From JBFKOL01 sp041628815 (GTDB lineage: Bacteria > Bacteroidota > Bacteroidia > Chitinophagales > Saprospiraceae): a stretch of 20,927 nucleotides of DNA. The position numbers and the translations under genes were made by a program. Numbering within the stretch: position 1 is the first letter of the stretch; each line of letters opens with the position of its first letter. The notes under the pieces are model-generated. The model worked only from the letters and a program-made list of their open reading frames with translations, had not been told where the DNA came from and did not search any database. The DNA is taken from NCBI GenBank assembly GCA_041628815.1, contig JBFKOL010000038.1:1-20927 (forward strand), written 5' to 3'. Positions 1-7,568 of the stretch are shown piece by piece.

Positions 1-425
1 AACTCGTGGTGGCTTATCTGGTCGGTATGCCGGTAGCCAATGACTATTTCGATGAGATTGCGCCTTGTACAGACGGTGATGATGTGCAGTGTTTTTGCTC
101 CTGGAGGACCTTTCGCAAAGATTATATACCCAATCGCCAACCTGTTGGTGACAGTATTCTGGTGACCAATCCTCTAAACTGGTCTACAACGCCTGAATAC
201 GCAGGGAAAGAACTTCACAAAGGAGCTGTATTGCGAAATTTTAACAAAGTATACAAAGGCATTGTGGATGCTTATTCCTATGATGGAATGTTATGGGTAT
301 CAAGACCCAAGTTTCCTTGGAGTTTTCTGTTTACGCGAAAAAATTACCACATCGCGGACTACAACTTTTTCTACATCAATGTGAGGGAAAATGCTGTCGA
401 TCGGGTTGCAGCTTTTCTTCATTAA
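1..425 (+). CDS. DUF3089 family protein, 3' end (5' cut by window edge)
   Basis: This is the C-terminal ~140 codons of a gene that begins before the window: the frame is open to base 1 and the first in-frame GTG (position 6) lies inside a conserved segment, so it is not the start. The stretch VAYLVGMPV, the Cys-rich segment QCFCSWRTF and TNPLNW match the C-terminal half of DUF3089 proteins, which are alpha/beta-hydrolase-like proteins of unproven substrate, sometimes described as lysophospholipase-like. The nucleophile and the N-terminal half are not visible. It stops with TAA at 423-425 and is followed by about 100 bp without a gene. The family call is from remembered motifs; the enzymatic role is not established. 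Confidence 0.8.
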   Translation, partial: LVVAYLVGMPVANDYFDEIAPCTDGDDVQCFCSWRTFRKDYIPNRQPVGDSILVTNPLNWSTTPEYAGKELHKGAVLRNFNKVYKGIVDAYSYDGMLWVSRPKFPWSFLFTRKNYHIADYNFFYINVRENAVDRVAAFLH

Positions 426-523
426 GACGCTAGGGAGCGTGTGAGAGCTTACGATCGTTCTGTAAATAAGCCGGGCCGCAATCATAACTAGTCATTAACC
501 CCTAGACATCAAAATCGATTCTA

Positions 524-1039
524 ATGAATACGCATCACTTATTGCTGTTTGTCACATTTCTATCTGTTGGCTTGCCCCTGGTCGCGCAATCACCTTGTTC
601 TAAGGGGCAAGAATATAGCCAGATGGATTTTTGGTTAGGAGATTGGAAGGTCGAAACAAAGAATGGCCAGGTGGCCGGTTATAACAAAATTGAAAAAATA
701 CTGGATGGTTGTGTGGTCCTGGAAAATTGGCAAGGCAATGGAGGGTCAAAGGGAAAAAGTTTTAACTATTATGACCCCAATACTGGTAAATGGCACCAGA
801 AATGGGTGGATAACTTTGGGCAACCCCTGGAATTCGAAGGAGTGGTTGTAGACGATGAAATTGTCTTCAAGGGAGTTACCATAGATACCAGAACAGGCCA
901 GGAGACCTGGCAGGAAATGACGCTGAAAAAACGATCGGAAGATGAAGTTCACCAGCTCTGGAAGCAATCAAATGACCAGGGAATTTCATGGACGATTGTG
1001 TTCGAAGGATATTATAGGCCTTATTCTCCACAGGAATGA
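524..1039 (+). CDS. Secreted DUF1579-like protein
   Basis: 171 aa with an N-terminal signal peptide (hydrophobic residues 6-20, likely cleavage after VAQ at residue 22), so probably exported to the periplasm. The mature part starts with the MDFWLGDW motif (34-41), followed by KIEKILDGCVVLENW (55-69) and a YYDP-GKWHQ-WVD segment (82-96). This is the pattern of DUF1579 and related lipocalin-like beta-barrel proteins whose ligand is unknown. Length is usual for the family. It stands alone on the plus strand and converges with the minus-strand membrane protein that ends at 1161; an AT-rich 121-bp gap separates them. No convincing promoter was seen. Function beyond a small-molecule-binding fold is not known. 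Confidence 0.8.
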   Translation: MNTHHLLLFVTFLSVGLPLVAQSPCSKGQEYSQMDFWLGDWKVETKNGQVAGYNKIEKILDGCVVLENWQGNGGSKGKSFNYYDPNTGKWHQKWVDNFGQPLEFEGVVVDDEIVFKGVTIDTRTGQETWQEMTLKKRSEDEVHQLWKQSNDQGISWTIVFEGYYRPYSPQE

Positions 1040-1071
1040 TTCATTGATAACACATTATACATAATAGATAT

Positions 1072-1085
1072 ATTGATATATCAAT
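1072..1085. repeat. 14-bp perfect palindrome ATTGATATATCAAT, copy 1
   Basis: A perfect inverted repeat lies in the AT-rich gap between two convergent genes. The same 14-mer recurs inside moaC (15443-15456), its 12-bp core recurs just upstream of moaC (15166-15177), and a one-mismatch copy lies 54 bp downstream of this one (1139-1150). It could be a dimeric regulator site or a dispersed repeat. The position downstream of both neighbouring genes argues against a classical operator here. Confidence 0.6.
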
Positions 1086-1138
1086 TTATATAATACAATA
1101 AAACCTGAATATCCTTTTTTTACATATATAATAAATTG

Positions 1139-1150
1139 TTGATATGTCAA
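1139..1150. repeat. Near-copy of the palindrome (TTGATATGTCAA)
   Basis: Differs from TTGATATATCAA by one base (A to G in the right half). It lies 10 bp beyond the stop codon of the minus-strand gene at 1161 and shares the gap with copy 1. Confidence 0.45.
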
Positions 1151-1160
1151 TCAACCAAAT

Positions 1161-1973
1161 CTATCCATTTCCTGAAAACCGCGCAATGAACGGATGTCCC
1201 TGGAGAGCCTGGTAATAGATGAGAGCGAAAATTCCACTGTATAAAACTGTAAAAATAATCAGGTACAAGATCCTTGAAGAAGGAGTGAGGCGGGTATATT
1301 TTTTCTGGAAATAGGCGAACAATGGAATGATCTGCAGCGCGTGCAGCCCCAGGAAATGAGCGACGCGAAGATCTCCAAATTCCATGCTCCAATTTAGAAA
1401 AGGCAATCCGGGTCCTCCGTCTTCGCCTCCGACACTATGTGCCACATTATCCACCATTATTTTACCCACATAACTGGCCACCAGGAAAAGAAGAATACCC
1501 ACCCGTACAGCTGTCAGGTATACCCGGTCCAGATGTGGAAGCTTCCTGAGATACAATAGGAAAAGGAGTGCAATAGCAAGCGTATTGACAAGGATCATGA
1601 TTCCCATTATCCCAAAGAGAATACCGTCCATATCCGTATCAAAATTGAAGTGCGACCTCGTTGCCCTGGAGGCCTGGAAAAGGATGACAATGAATTCCAA
1701 TATCATCGATAATGCAATGGTCCAGGACAGGCCCCGATTCCATTTTTTTGAAGCCTGAAGGTCAAACATCATCCATCCTACAGTCCAGGAATATATGCCG
1801 ATCGACAGCGAAAATTTCATAGGTTTTATCCAGGTATTGATACCCAATACCTGTCTTCCGTCCAATACCAACATAAAGAGCAGTAGAAAGAATACAATGA
1901 AATGCGTCAGCCCCAGCCGGTACAGTATTTCATTGCGGTACCGCAACTCAGCAAGCCAATTAAAAATTCTCAT
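1161..1973 (-). CDS. Conserved multi-pass membrane protein, function unknown
   Basis: 270 aa with about seven hydrophobic segments (roughly 22-38, 53-70, 83-100, 117-142, 152-170, 204-222, 233-254). Conserved-looking polar motifs sit at membrane edges: PMKFSLS (51-57), QASRATRSHFN (100-110) and DLRVAHFLGLHALQ (201-214). The His residues at 108, 206 and 211 could bind a metal or haem, but that is only a guess. The start ATG overlaps the 3' end of the ABA4-like gene upstream by 14 bp, so the two are translationally linked and probably act together. I do not recognise a named family. It could be a membrane oxidoreductase subunit or a transporter-like protein. Confidence 0.75.
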   Translation of the reverse strand: MRIFNWLAELRYRNEILYRLGLTHFIVFFLLLFMLVLDGRQVLGINTWIKPMKFSLSIGIYSWTVGWMMFDLQASKKWNRGLSWTIALSMILEFIVILFQASRATRSHFNFDTDMDGILFGIMGIMILVNTLAIALLFLLYLRKLPHLDRVYLTAVRVGILLFLVASYVGKIMVDNVAHSVGGEDGGPGLPFLNWSMEFGDLRVAHFLGLHALQIIPLFAYFQKKYTRLTPSSRILYLIIFTVLYSGIFALIYYQALQGHPFIARFSGNG

Positions 1974-2397
1974 GACCTGCTAGTTTCTTGGTTTTGATCG
2001 TCCTGATTACCAGATACAACAATAATCCTATTGGCCCGAAAAAGAAAGTCAGCAACTGGCAAGGTAGGATAACTAGCCGGTGAATGCCGTGTTTTTTGGC
2101 ATCACCATATTCCCAACTACCCAGCCACAAATCAAAAGCCAAATAATGGACCCAACCGGCAACCAGTAATGTGTCGCTCCCGAAAAGTAAACGGATGCCT
2201 TCAATGGAGCCAAAACCTCCCTGTGATGATCCCCAACCCGTGGCGATCAGGTATGCATAGATTACACTTAGAAGGATCGGAATCAAACCACTCTGGACAA
2301 GCGATCGTGAATATTTCCATTCCGGTATTGCGAGCAACAATATCCAACCCAAAAAGACCAGGTTGTTCGCCATGTTGAAAATGAAATCGATGGACAT
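1960..2397 (-). CDS. ABA4-like (DUF4281) membrane protein
   Basis: 145 aa with four hydrophobic segments. GWVHYLAFDLWLGSWE (81-96) and LPCQLLTFFFGPIGLLLY (111-128) are the hallmark segments of the ABA4 family. Plant ABA4 is needed for neoxanthin synthesis from violaxanthin; bacterial members are uncharacterised, so a carotenoid role here is inference. Length is normal for bacterial members. It is the first gene of a two-gene minus-strand unit, overlapping the 270-aa membrane protein by 14 bp. About 260 bp separate it from the metallophosphoesterase upstream; I saw no gene or clear promoter in that gap. An internal Met at residue 9 is a possible alternative start, but the upstream Met fits the family better. 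Confidence 0.85.
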   Translation of the reverse strand: MSIDFIFNMANNLVFLGWILLLAIPEWKYSRSLVQSGLIPILLSVIYAYLIATGWGSSQGGFGSIEGIRLLFGSDTLLVAGWVHYLAFDLWLGSWEYGDAKKHGIHRLVILPCQLLTFFFGPIGLLLYLVIRTIKTKKLAGHENF

Positions 2398-2658
2398 GAT
2401 GCAAATTCTTTGATCTCAAGGTAATAAAAGACACCTACTTATAGGGATGCATGGTGGCATGGCAATTCTCTTCCCAAATATCCACTTGAAATGAATTCGA
2501 GCGGGACCGTATTGTTGAAATCACACTACCAATGAATTGGGAAACTTATTCATCATTGCATGCTCAGAAAGCATTTGTGCAGCTTCCGTTAATGGCACTG
2601 TGGCGAATGGATCTTCTCCCGAACCAAACGGACGGCTTGGAGAACATACCCATTTTTG

Positions 2659-3930
2659 TCACTGATCTTGTCGAATGCTCGTACTGCGTAATTCAATTAC
2701 GGCAATTTCGGGCCACATGCCTACTCGTCCCGGGAATCCCAGGTAACCGAAACCCCTGTTAACATAAAGCCGTCTCCCCGTATTTTCATACCATCCCAGC
2801 CAATTCTTGTACCTGTATTTTATTGGGCTCCACTTTAAAAATGGAAGATTGATACCGAATTGCATACCATGAGTATGTCCACTTAATGTGAGTTGAATTT
2901 TTCTTTCATGGGGCAGCACCTTTTCCTCCCAATGTGTTGGATCATGTGACATCAACAAGACGAAAAGGTCATCCGGGAGACCTTCCAAAGCTTTTTCCAG
3001 CTCCCCTCGTTTAGGGAAAAATCTACCTGCACCCCAATTCTCTACCCCTGCAATGCCTATAGCGGAATCTCCATTTTGCAGCATCCTGTGCTCATTGAGC
3101 AGCAGTTCGAAACCCATTTCTTCGTACTTGGCATAAAAATCGGACCAGTAGGCTGGTCTTTTGTCCCTTTCAGGGGGCTGCCCGTAGTAGTCATGGTTGC
3201 CGAGGATGGCATACTTTCCAAATGGTGCTTTTAGGGATTGGAACAAGTCGATATAGGGATTTATTTCATCCTTGAACTGATTGACGAGGTCCCCTGTGAA
3301 AACGATGATATCAGCTTTCTGGTCATTAGCGAGGTCAATGCCTTTCTTTACTCCTGTGATGCTGTCCCAGCTGCCGGAATGTGCATCTGACAAGTGTAAT
3401 ATCCTGAATCCGTGAAATTCCTGTGGCAGGTCATCCAGATAAACGGTGCTGTGTTCGATTTTGAAGCGGTACTTACCCGCAAGAACACCAAAAATCAAAC
3501 TGAGTAATACCAATAATCCTAACGTCGAAACAACCAATATCACCCAATAGGGCCTATTCAACAAATCTTCAGGAACAGAATGGGAATTGCCGAGGGCGAT
3601 TGTTGCCTTCCAGACCCCTCCCATAAGCCAGCGCAACGCATCCGTCACAAAAAGAAGGAGGACGAAAACGACTTTGGCTACAATGAAAGATAAGGAAGTT
3701 CCAAACCATAGATTTACGAAAAAACTGCGTTGAAGAGCCGTTTTACGCAAAAATGTGGCAGGCCTGATGGCACCAGCATAACTGAGCAATGTTATGATGA
3801 TATAGCTCAGTGCTATAGGCAAGGACCCTTTTTCTTGTCGGGATAGTTGAACAATTCCATCGTAAGCGTAGAGGTCCAAAATAAAGACCAGGGCCAATTG
3901 AATAAATATGAAGATGATTATCCGGGTCAT
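2659..3930 (-). CDS. Membrane-anchored metallophosphoesterase (calcineurin-like, YkuE-type)
   Basis: 423 aa. The N-terminal ~155 residues hold about four hydrophobic segments (2-20, 36-53, 72-96, 129-151); the catalytic domain follows. All signature motifs of the dinuclear-metal phosphoesterase fold are visible: D182-x-H184, G213-D214, G244-N-H-D247, SHD (328-330) and GHTH (351-354). In this superfamily they coordinate two metals for phosphate-ester or pyrophosphate hydrolysis; the YkuE/LpxH-like branch often acts at the membrane surface. The substrate cannot be read from the sequence. The gene is divergent from the DUF2461 gene across a 97-bp gap. It may be cotranscribed with the ABA4-like gene downstream, but the gap of about 260 bp makes that uncertain. 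Confidence 0.9.
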   Translation of the reverse strand: MTRIIIFIFIQLALVFILDLYAYDGIVQLSRQEKGSLPIALSYIIITLLSYAGAIRPATFLRKTALQRSFFVNLWFGTSLSFIVAKVVFVLLLFVTDALRWLMGGVWKATIALGNSHSVPEDLLNRPYWVILVVSTLGLLVLLSLIFGVLAGKYRFKIEHSTVYLDDLPQEFHGFRILHLSDAHSGSWDSITGVKKGIDLANDQKADIIVFTGDLVNQFKDEINPYIDLFQSLKAPFGKYAILGNHDYYGQPPERDKRPAYWSDFYAKYEEMGFELLLNEHRMLQNGDSAIGIAGVENWGAGRFFPKRGELEKALEGLPDDLFVLLMSHDPTHWEEKVLPHERKIQLTLSGHTHGMQFGINLPFLKWSPIKYRYKNWLGWYENTGRRLYVNRGFGYLGFPGRVGMWPEIAVIELRSTSIRQDQ

Positions 3931-4027
3931 CCTTGAGATGTGCGAAAACTTAAAAACAAATTATCTCGGTATCTTACCATTGAAACACCATAGTATCCCG
4001 AGACACAAAAACTAAAAAAACAATGAA

Positions 4028-4705
4028 ATGGCAAAAGGTTTGATTTCAGAAGCTTCCATGCAGTTTTTAACAGATCTCAGGGAAAACAACGACAGAACAT
4101 GGTTTACAGCTAATAAATCCAGGTATACCCGGGCCAATGCGGAAATGAAGGCATTCCTGGCCACTTTGGTCGAGGAAATGAATAAGAAAGACCAAATCGA
4201 GGGATCAAAGTTATTCAGGATCTATCGCGACATCAGGTTTTCTAAAGATAAAACCCCCTACAACAGTCACTTCAGCATGTCTATGTCCCGTACCAAGCCT
4301 TTTTTGCGCGGGGGTTATTACATTCGCATAACGCCTGGGAACTCTGTGATTGCATGTGGATTTTGGAACCCGAATCCAAAAGACCTCTTTCTTATTCGCA
4401 AAAACATAGCAATCGATGACACTGCCTTCCGCGAGGCTATAGGAGACCCTTCAATCGCGAAAATTTTCGGTACGCTTGAGGGCGAAACGGTGAAAACTGC
4501 CCCAAAGGGCTTTGCTAAGGACCATAGTGCCATTGATCTAATAAGGCACAAGCAATTCATCCTAACGAAAGCATTTTCTGACAAGGAAGTGACAGGAGTT
4601 GGTTTTGCAGGTAAGGTAGCTACTTGTTTCCACGCTGTGCGCCCCTGGTTTGACTATATGAGTGACATCCTGGGCCACGACCTGAATGGAGTACCTTTAC
4701 ACTGA
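4028..4705 (+). CDS. DUF2461 domain-containing protein
   Basis: 225 aa, typical full length of the DUF2461/TIGR02453 family. Family motifs are FLTDLRENNDRTWF (13-26), FRIYRDIRFSKDKTPY (63-78), GGYYIRI (95-101) and GFWNPNP (111-117). No signal peptide or membrane segment, so probably cytoplasmic. The molecular function of the family is not established. ATG at 4028 is preceded by an out-of-frame ATG at 4023, so the frame decides the start. It is divergent from the metallophosphoesterase and converges with the small YqaE-type gene, with only 9 bp between the two stop codons. Confidence 0.9.
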   Translation: MAKGLISEASMQFLTDLRENNDRTWFTANKSRYTRANAEMKAFLATLVEEMNKKDQIEGSKLFRIYRDIRFSKDKTPYNSHFSMSMSRTKPFLRGGYYIRITPGNSVIACGFWNPNPKDLFLIRKNIAIDDTAFREAIGDPSIAKIFGTLEGETVKTAPKGFAKDHSAIDLIRHKQFILTKAFSDKEVTGVGFAGKVATCFHAVRPWFDYMSDILGHDLNGVPLH

Positions 4706-4714
4706 AACCGGGGA

Positions 4715-4873
4715 TTAATACTCTTTTCTGTTCAGGATGATTAAGGCACCTACCACCCCTGGCACCCAACCGCACAGCGTGAGAAGGCATATGATAAGGA
4801 ATGAACCGCAACCCTTGTCTATGACGGAAAGAGGAGGTAGAAGTATTGCTAATATGGCGCGAAGAAGGCTCAT
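4715..4873 (-). CDS. YqaE/Pmp3-family small membrane protein
   Basis: 52 aa, running from ATG (complement of 4871-4873) to TAA (complement of 4715-4717). The protein starts MSLLRAILAILLPPLSV and continues through KGCG and LLTLCGWVPGVVGAL, which is the UPF0057/Pmp3 pattern: two transmembrane helices, an ILLPP motif in the first, a Cys-Gly turn, and a GW/Y-x-PG motif in the second. Yeast Pmp3 affects membrane potential and cation tolerance; bacterial members are often stress-induced, but their mechanism is unclear. Length is standard for the family. It converges with the DUF2461 gene and is separated from the LysM gene upstream on the same strand by a strong terminator, so it should have its own promoter. 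Confidence 0.88.
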   Translation of the reverse strand: MSLLRAILAILLPPLSVIDKGCGSFLIICLLTLCGWVPGVVGALIILNRKEY

Positions 4874-4949
4874 TGTTTTTTCTTCAAAAAACACGGATTT
4901 CCGTCATCACAGTTTCAATCCTTAGACCAACCAAGAAACAGAATCGACA

Positions 4950-4981
4950 AAAATTAAAAAAGGGGCATTTTTTGCCCCTTT
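4950..4981 (-). terminator. Rho-independent terminator of the LysM/BON gene
   Basis: A 9-bp perfect stem (4959-4967 with 4973-4981, core GGGGC/GCCCC) has a five-base loop. Read on the minus strand, the stem is followed at once by a run of T residues. It begins 24 bp after the stop codon of the LysM gene at 5005. Confidence 0.88.
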
Positions 4982-5004
4982 AATCTTAAAAAAAATTAGA
5001 GTTA

Positions 5005-5460
5005 TTACTTCAGTGGCGGAATGCGAAGAATTTGTCCAGGGTAGATCTTATCCGGATGCGACAGCATCGGTTTATTAGCTTCAAATATGACCGGGTATTT
5101 CATGGCATCACCATACACTTCCTTGGCGATTTTGGAAAGGGTATCACCACTTTTCACTTCGTGGAACTTGGATTCCGGTTCAGGGTTGCGCACATCAATA
5201 TTGTCAGCTACAGCTCCGATGCCTTCAACATTTCCCAGTGCGAGAATAATTTTTTCTCGGTCAGCATTGGTTTCGGTGGAACCACTGACGATGACTTGTT
5301 CTGCCAGTTCTATGTGTAAGTTGCTTACAGGAATGCCCAATTCTGCCACCGCGCCGCGGAGATCCTGTATCTTCTCTTGTTCAGCCGTAAGGGTAGGTTG
5401 TGCTTCTTTTTTCTTGAACACTTTTTTGCCGGCGTTTTTTATGAATGAAAATAATCCCAT
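5005..5460 (-). CDS. lysM: BON and LysM domain protein (Kbp/YgaU-like)
   Basis: 151 aa from the Met of MGLFSF, which matches the start of E. coli Kbp/YgaU. A start 16 codons upstream is open but unlikely, because that extension does not resemble the family and a candidate -7 element (5493-5501) lies within it. A BON domain covers about residues 28-92 and a LysM domain about 99-148 (VKSGDTLSKIA and a PGQILRIP end). LysM binds peptidoglycan-type glycans; E. coli Kbp is a cytoplasmic potassium-binding protein, and the lack of a signal peptide here agrees with a cytoplasmic protein. The gene is monocistronic on the minus strand, closed by the terminator at 4950-4981. Confidence 0.92.
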   Translation of the reverse strand: MGLFSFIKNAGKKVFKKKEAQPTLTAEQEKIQDLRGAVAELGIPVSNLHIELAEQVIVSGSTETNADREKIILALGNVEGIGAVADNIDVRNPEPESKFHEVKSGDTLSKIAKEVYGDAMKYPVIFEANKPMLSHPDKIYPGQILRIPPLK

Positions 5461-5492
5461 TAGGTAATGATTTAAGGTTTTAAAAAATGGAG

Positions 5493-5501
5493 TGCAAAGA
5501 T
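5493..5501 (-). promoter_or_regulatory. Weak -7-like element upstream of the LysM gene
   Basis: GATCTTTGC on the minus strand has one mismatch to the Bacteroidota -7 consensus TAnnTTTGC, 33 bp upstream of the chosen start at 5460. No TTTG at the usual -33 spacing was found. Confidence 0.3.
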
Positions 5502-5594
5502 CATTCATTTTGACCTTTCCACCATATTTAGATGTAGAATTTTAAAAAAGTATCGCTCTGTGAAAGTAATTTGGCCGGAATAATTTCAAATCCT

Positions 5595-6119
5595 TCAATT
5601 GGCAGCTGCAGTAATGCTGAACGGTACAACGGTCTTTGCCCATCGCAGTTCGACATGGCCGTTGGCATTTGTGAATTCCATTCTTTCGGTGATTTGATCG
5701 ACAGATTTGGATGACACCTGAACGCGCAATGCATCTTTGCTTTCGTCGTATCCGTAGGCACCCCATTGTTTTGTAACCGTATTAAAAATGATGGTCCATT
5801 CTTTTTCACCAGGAATGGTAAAAAGGGCATACGTTCCTTTTTTCAATGATTGGCCTTCGACGAGTACGTCTGAGGAAAAAGAAATCGTTGTTGCTTCATT
5901 TGCCCCGGTACGCCATACTTTTCCAAAAGGTTCCAATGCATTTTCTCCAAAAATTTTTCTACCACGAACGGAAGGAGCATTGTATTGAATGACAATTTCA
6001 ACACCATCGATGGACGTTTCGAGCGTCTTAGGAGGACTTAAAACTTTCTGATCTGATTGTGCAAAAGACAATGTTGCAAAGACGGTCAAAAATAAGGTGG
6101 AGAGCACGAAGTTTTTCAT
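5595..6119 (-). CDS. Exported DUF2911 protein
   Basis: 174 aa from MKNFVLSTLF, with a signal peptide of about 20 residues (cleavage near SFA-Q). A start six codons upstream is open but would add residues before a canonical signal peptide. Motifs typical of DUF2911 are YNAPSVRGRKIFG (46-58), GKVWRTGANEATTI (66-79) and GTYALFTIPG with EWTIIFN (95-113). The family is abundant in Bacteroidota and its role is unknown; it is predicted periplasmic and beta-rich. The gene lies 72 bp downstream of the oxidoreductase gene on the same strand and could be cotranscribed with it. Confidence 0.92.
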   Translation of the reverse strand: MKNFVLSTLFLTVFATLSFAQSDQKVLSPPKTLETSIDGVEIVIQYNAPSVRGRKIFGENALEPFGKVWRTGANEATTISFSSDVLVEGQSLKKGTYALFTIPGEKEWTIIFNTVTKQWGAYGYDESKDALRVQVSSKSVDQITERMEFTNANGHVELRWAKTVVPFSITAAAN

Positions 6120-6191
6120 GATGATTTGTTTAGGCACATAGATACTATCACCTGATTGTTATTTCATATTAAGGTACCGTTAAAATTGAAG

Positions 6192-7400
6192 TTATTTCAA
6201 ACCCATTTTTCGTCCGAGTGCTTTTTTGAACTCGTGTTTCATCAAAAACAATGCAGCATTGTTACCCGAGATGTGGAGGTCTGGTTGCTTGCCTTCGGCC
6301 AGGCGAATCAATTGATAGGCATAATAACCTGCTTCGGCAGAAAATGTGAAAATCCTGGAGGTGGCCGGCCTAAAATAATCCTTCAATCGTCCCGTACTTC
6401 CCGTGATAAGTCCACGTATGGCATCAGGTTCCGTACAGAAAGGCCGGGCAATACCGATTAGGTCCAGGTGACCATCTTGCAGGGCTCGCATCATGACGTC
6501 CCTGCTTCTAAAGCCTCCTGTAACCATAATTGGCATCCCAGATTGGGTGCGTACACGACGCGCAAAATCAAGAAAATACGCTTCCCGTTCCAAAGTGCTT
6601 TTTCTCGTGTGTTCTCCCATCATAGCTTGTTTTTCATAGGTGCCTCCTGAAATCTCCAGGAGATCGATTTTACCATCGAGCATCGATACAATATCCATGG
6701 CCTCCGCTTCATCAAATCCACCTCTTTGAAAGTCGGCGGAATTCAATTTCACCGAAACGGGGATACCAGCTGGTACAGCGGATTTGACCGATCCTACGAC
6801 GGACAAGAGCAACCTCGCCCTGTTTTCAAGTGAGCCACCCCAGTTGTCTCTTCTTCGATTGGTCATAGGGCTTAGAAACTGTGATATCAGGTATCCATGG
6901 GCAGCATGAATCTGGATTCCTTCAAAACCACCTTTGATACAGAGTTTTGCGGTAGTGGCAAATCTTTCGATTATATCCGAAATTTCATCCACCACAAGAC
7001 TACGGGGCGGCATGAAAAGTCCTCCTCTCTTCAGCCACACAGAAGAGGCTGAAACAGGTCTGTGATTGATAAGGTAATTGGTCTGTCTTCCAGGATGACT
7101 GATCTGAGCCCAAAATCGCGCTCCTTGATCTCGTACCGTCTTTGTCCAGGTTTTCAAGGAGGGGATGGCATCTTCGTCTTGTACCACCACATTTCCTGCT
7201 GATTCAAGATGATTGCCGTCGCACATGATGTTGCCTGACAAGTGAAGTCCGGTGCCGGTTTCTGCCCATCGCTTATAGAGATGATTATGAAGAAAGTTGG
7301 GCAATCCCCCGGAATTACACAATCTTTCGGTCATGGCAGCTTTACAAATTCGGTTGGGCAACACTTGTCCACATGGAAGGCTGAATGAAGTGTCAATCAT
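6192..7400 (-). CDS. NADH:flavin oxidoreductase, old yellow enzyme family
   Basis: 402 aa, a single FMN-binding TIM barrel without the C-terminal FeS/FAD domains of the larger dienoyl-CoA reductase type. Signature elements: AQISHPGRQ (98-106), HAAHGYLISQFLSP (165-178) with the H165/H168 pair and Y170 that bind and protonate substrate, DNWGGSLENRARL (185-197), GG at 295-296 in VTGGF, and GIARP (316-320). The family reduces activated C=C bonds using NAD(P)H through FMN; the physiological substrate is unknown. Start ATG at 7400 follows a candidate -7 element at 7443-7451 in the gap shared with the divergent T9SS gene. The DUF2911 gene follows 72 bp downstream. Confidence 0.93.
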   Translation of the reverse strand: MIDTSFSLPCGQVLPNRICKAAMTERLCNSGGLPNFLHNHLYKRWAETGTGLHLSGNIMCDGNHLESAGNVVVQDEDAIPSLKTWTKTVRDQGARFWAQISHPGRQTNYLINHRPVSASSVWLKRGGLFMPPRSLVVDEISDIIERFATTAKLCIKGGFEGIQIHAAHGYLISQFLSPMTNRRRDNWGGSLENRARLLLSVVGSVKSAVPAGIPVSVKLNSADFQRGGFDEAEAMDIVSMLDGKIDLLEISGGTYEKQAMMGEHTRKSTLEREAYFLDFARRVRTQSGMPIMVTGGFRSRDVMMRALQDGHLDLIGIARPFCTEPDAIRGLITGSTGRLKDYFRPATSRIFTFSAEAGYYAYQLIRLAEGKQPDLHISGNNAALFLMKHEFKKALGRKMGLK

Positions 7401-7442
7401 TCGTTAGAGATTCGGTTTTTTCGAAAAAAACAAATGGTGAAG

Positions 7443-7451
7443 GCAAAATTA
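7443..7451 (-). promoter_or_regulatory. Candidate -7 element for the old yellow enzyme gene
   Basis: TAATTTTGC on the minus strand is an exact match to the Bacteroidota -7 consensus TAnnTTTGC, 43 bp upstream of the start codon. A T6-CG-A6 palindrome (7416-7429) lies between it and the gene. No TTTG box is found at the usual -33 distance. Confidence 0.45.
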
Positions 7452-7530
7452 GCCACTATGAGCGTTTATCTTAATGACACTTGACCAAAAAGCTGGAGAA
7501 ATAGGTCTTCAACTTTGTCGAAATCCCTGT

Positions 7531-7538
7531 TAAATTTG
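7531..7538 (+). promoter_or_regulatory. Candidate -7 element for the T9SS cargo gene
   Basis: TAAATTTG matches TAnnTTTG. It ends 30 bp before the ATG at 7569 and only 15 bp before the upstream ATG at 7554, which favours 7569 as the start. No -33 TTTG at 19-21 bp spacing was seen. Confidence 0.4.
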
Positions 7539-7568
7539 TGCTAACCACAACAAATGAGTGTTCTCATT

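Noticed and set aside
427..440. ACGCT/AGCGT hairpin after the DUF3089 stop codon
   Set aside because: Only a 5-bp stem and no T-run on either side, so it is not a convincing intrinsic terminator.
2532..2762. 76-aa plus-strand frame overlapping the 3' end of the metallophosphoesterase gene
   Set aside because: The second half overlaps conserved coding sequence on the other strand and the product has no family resemblance.
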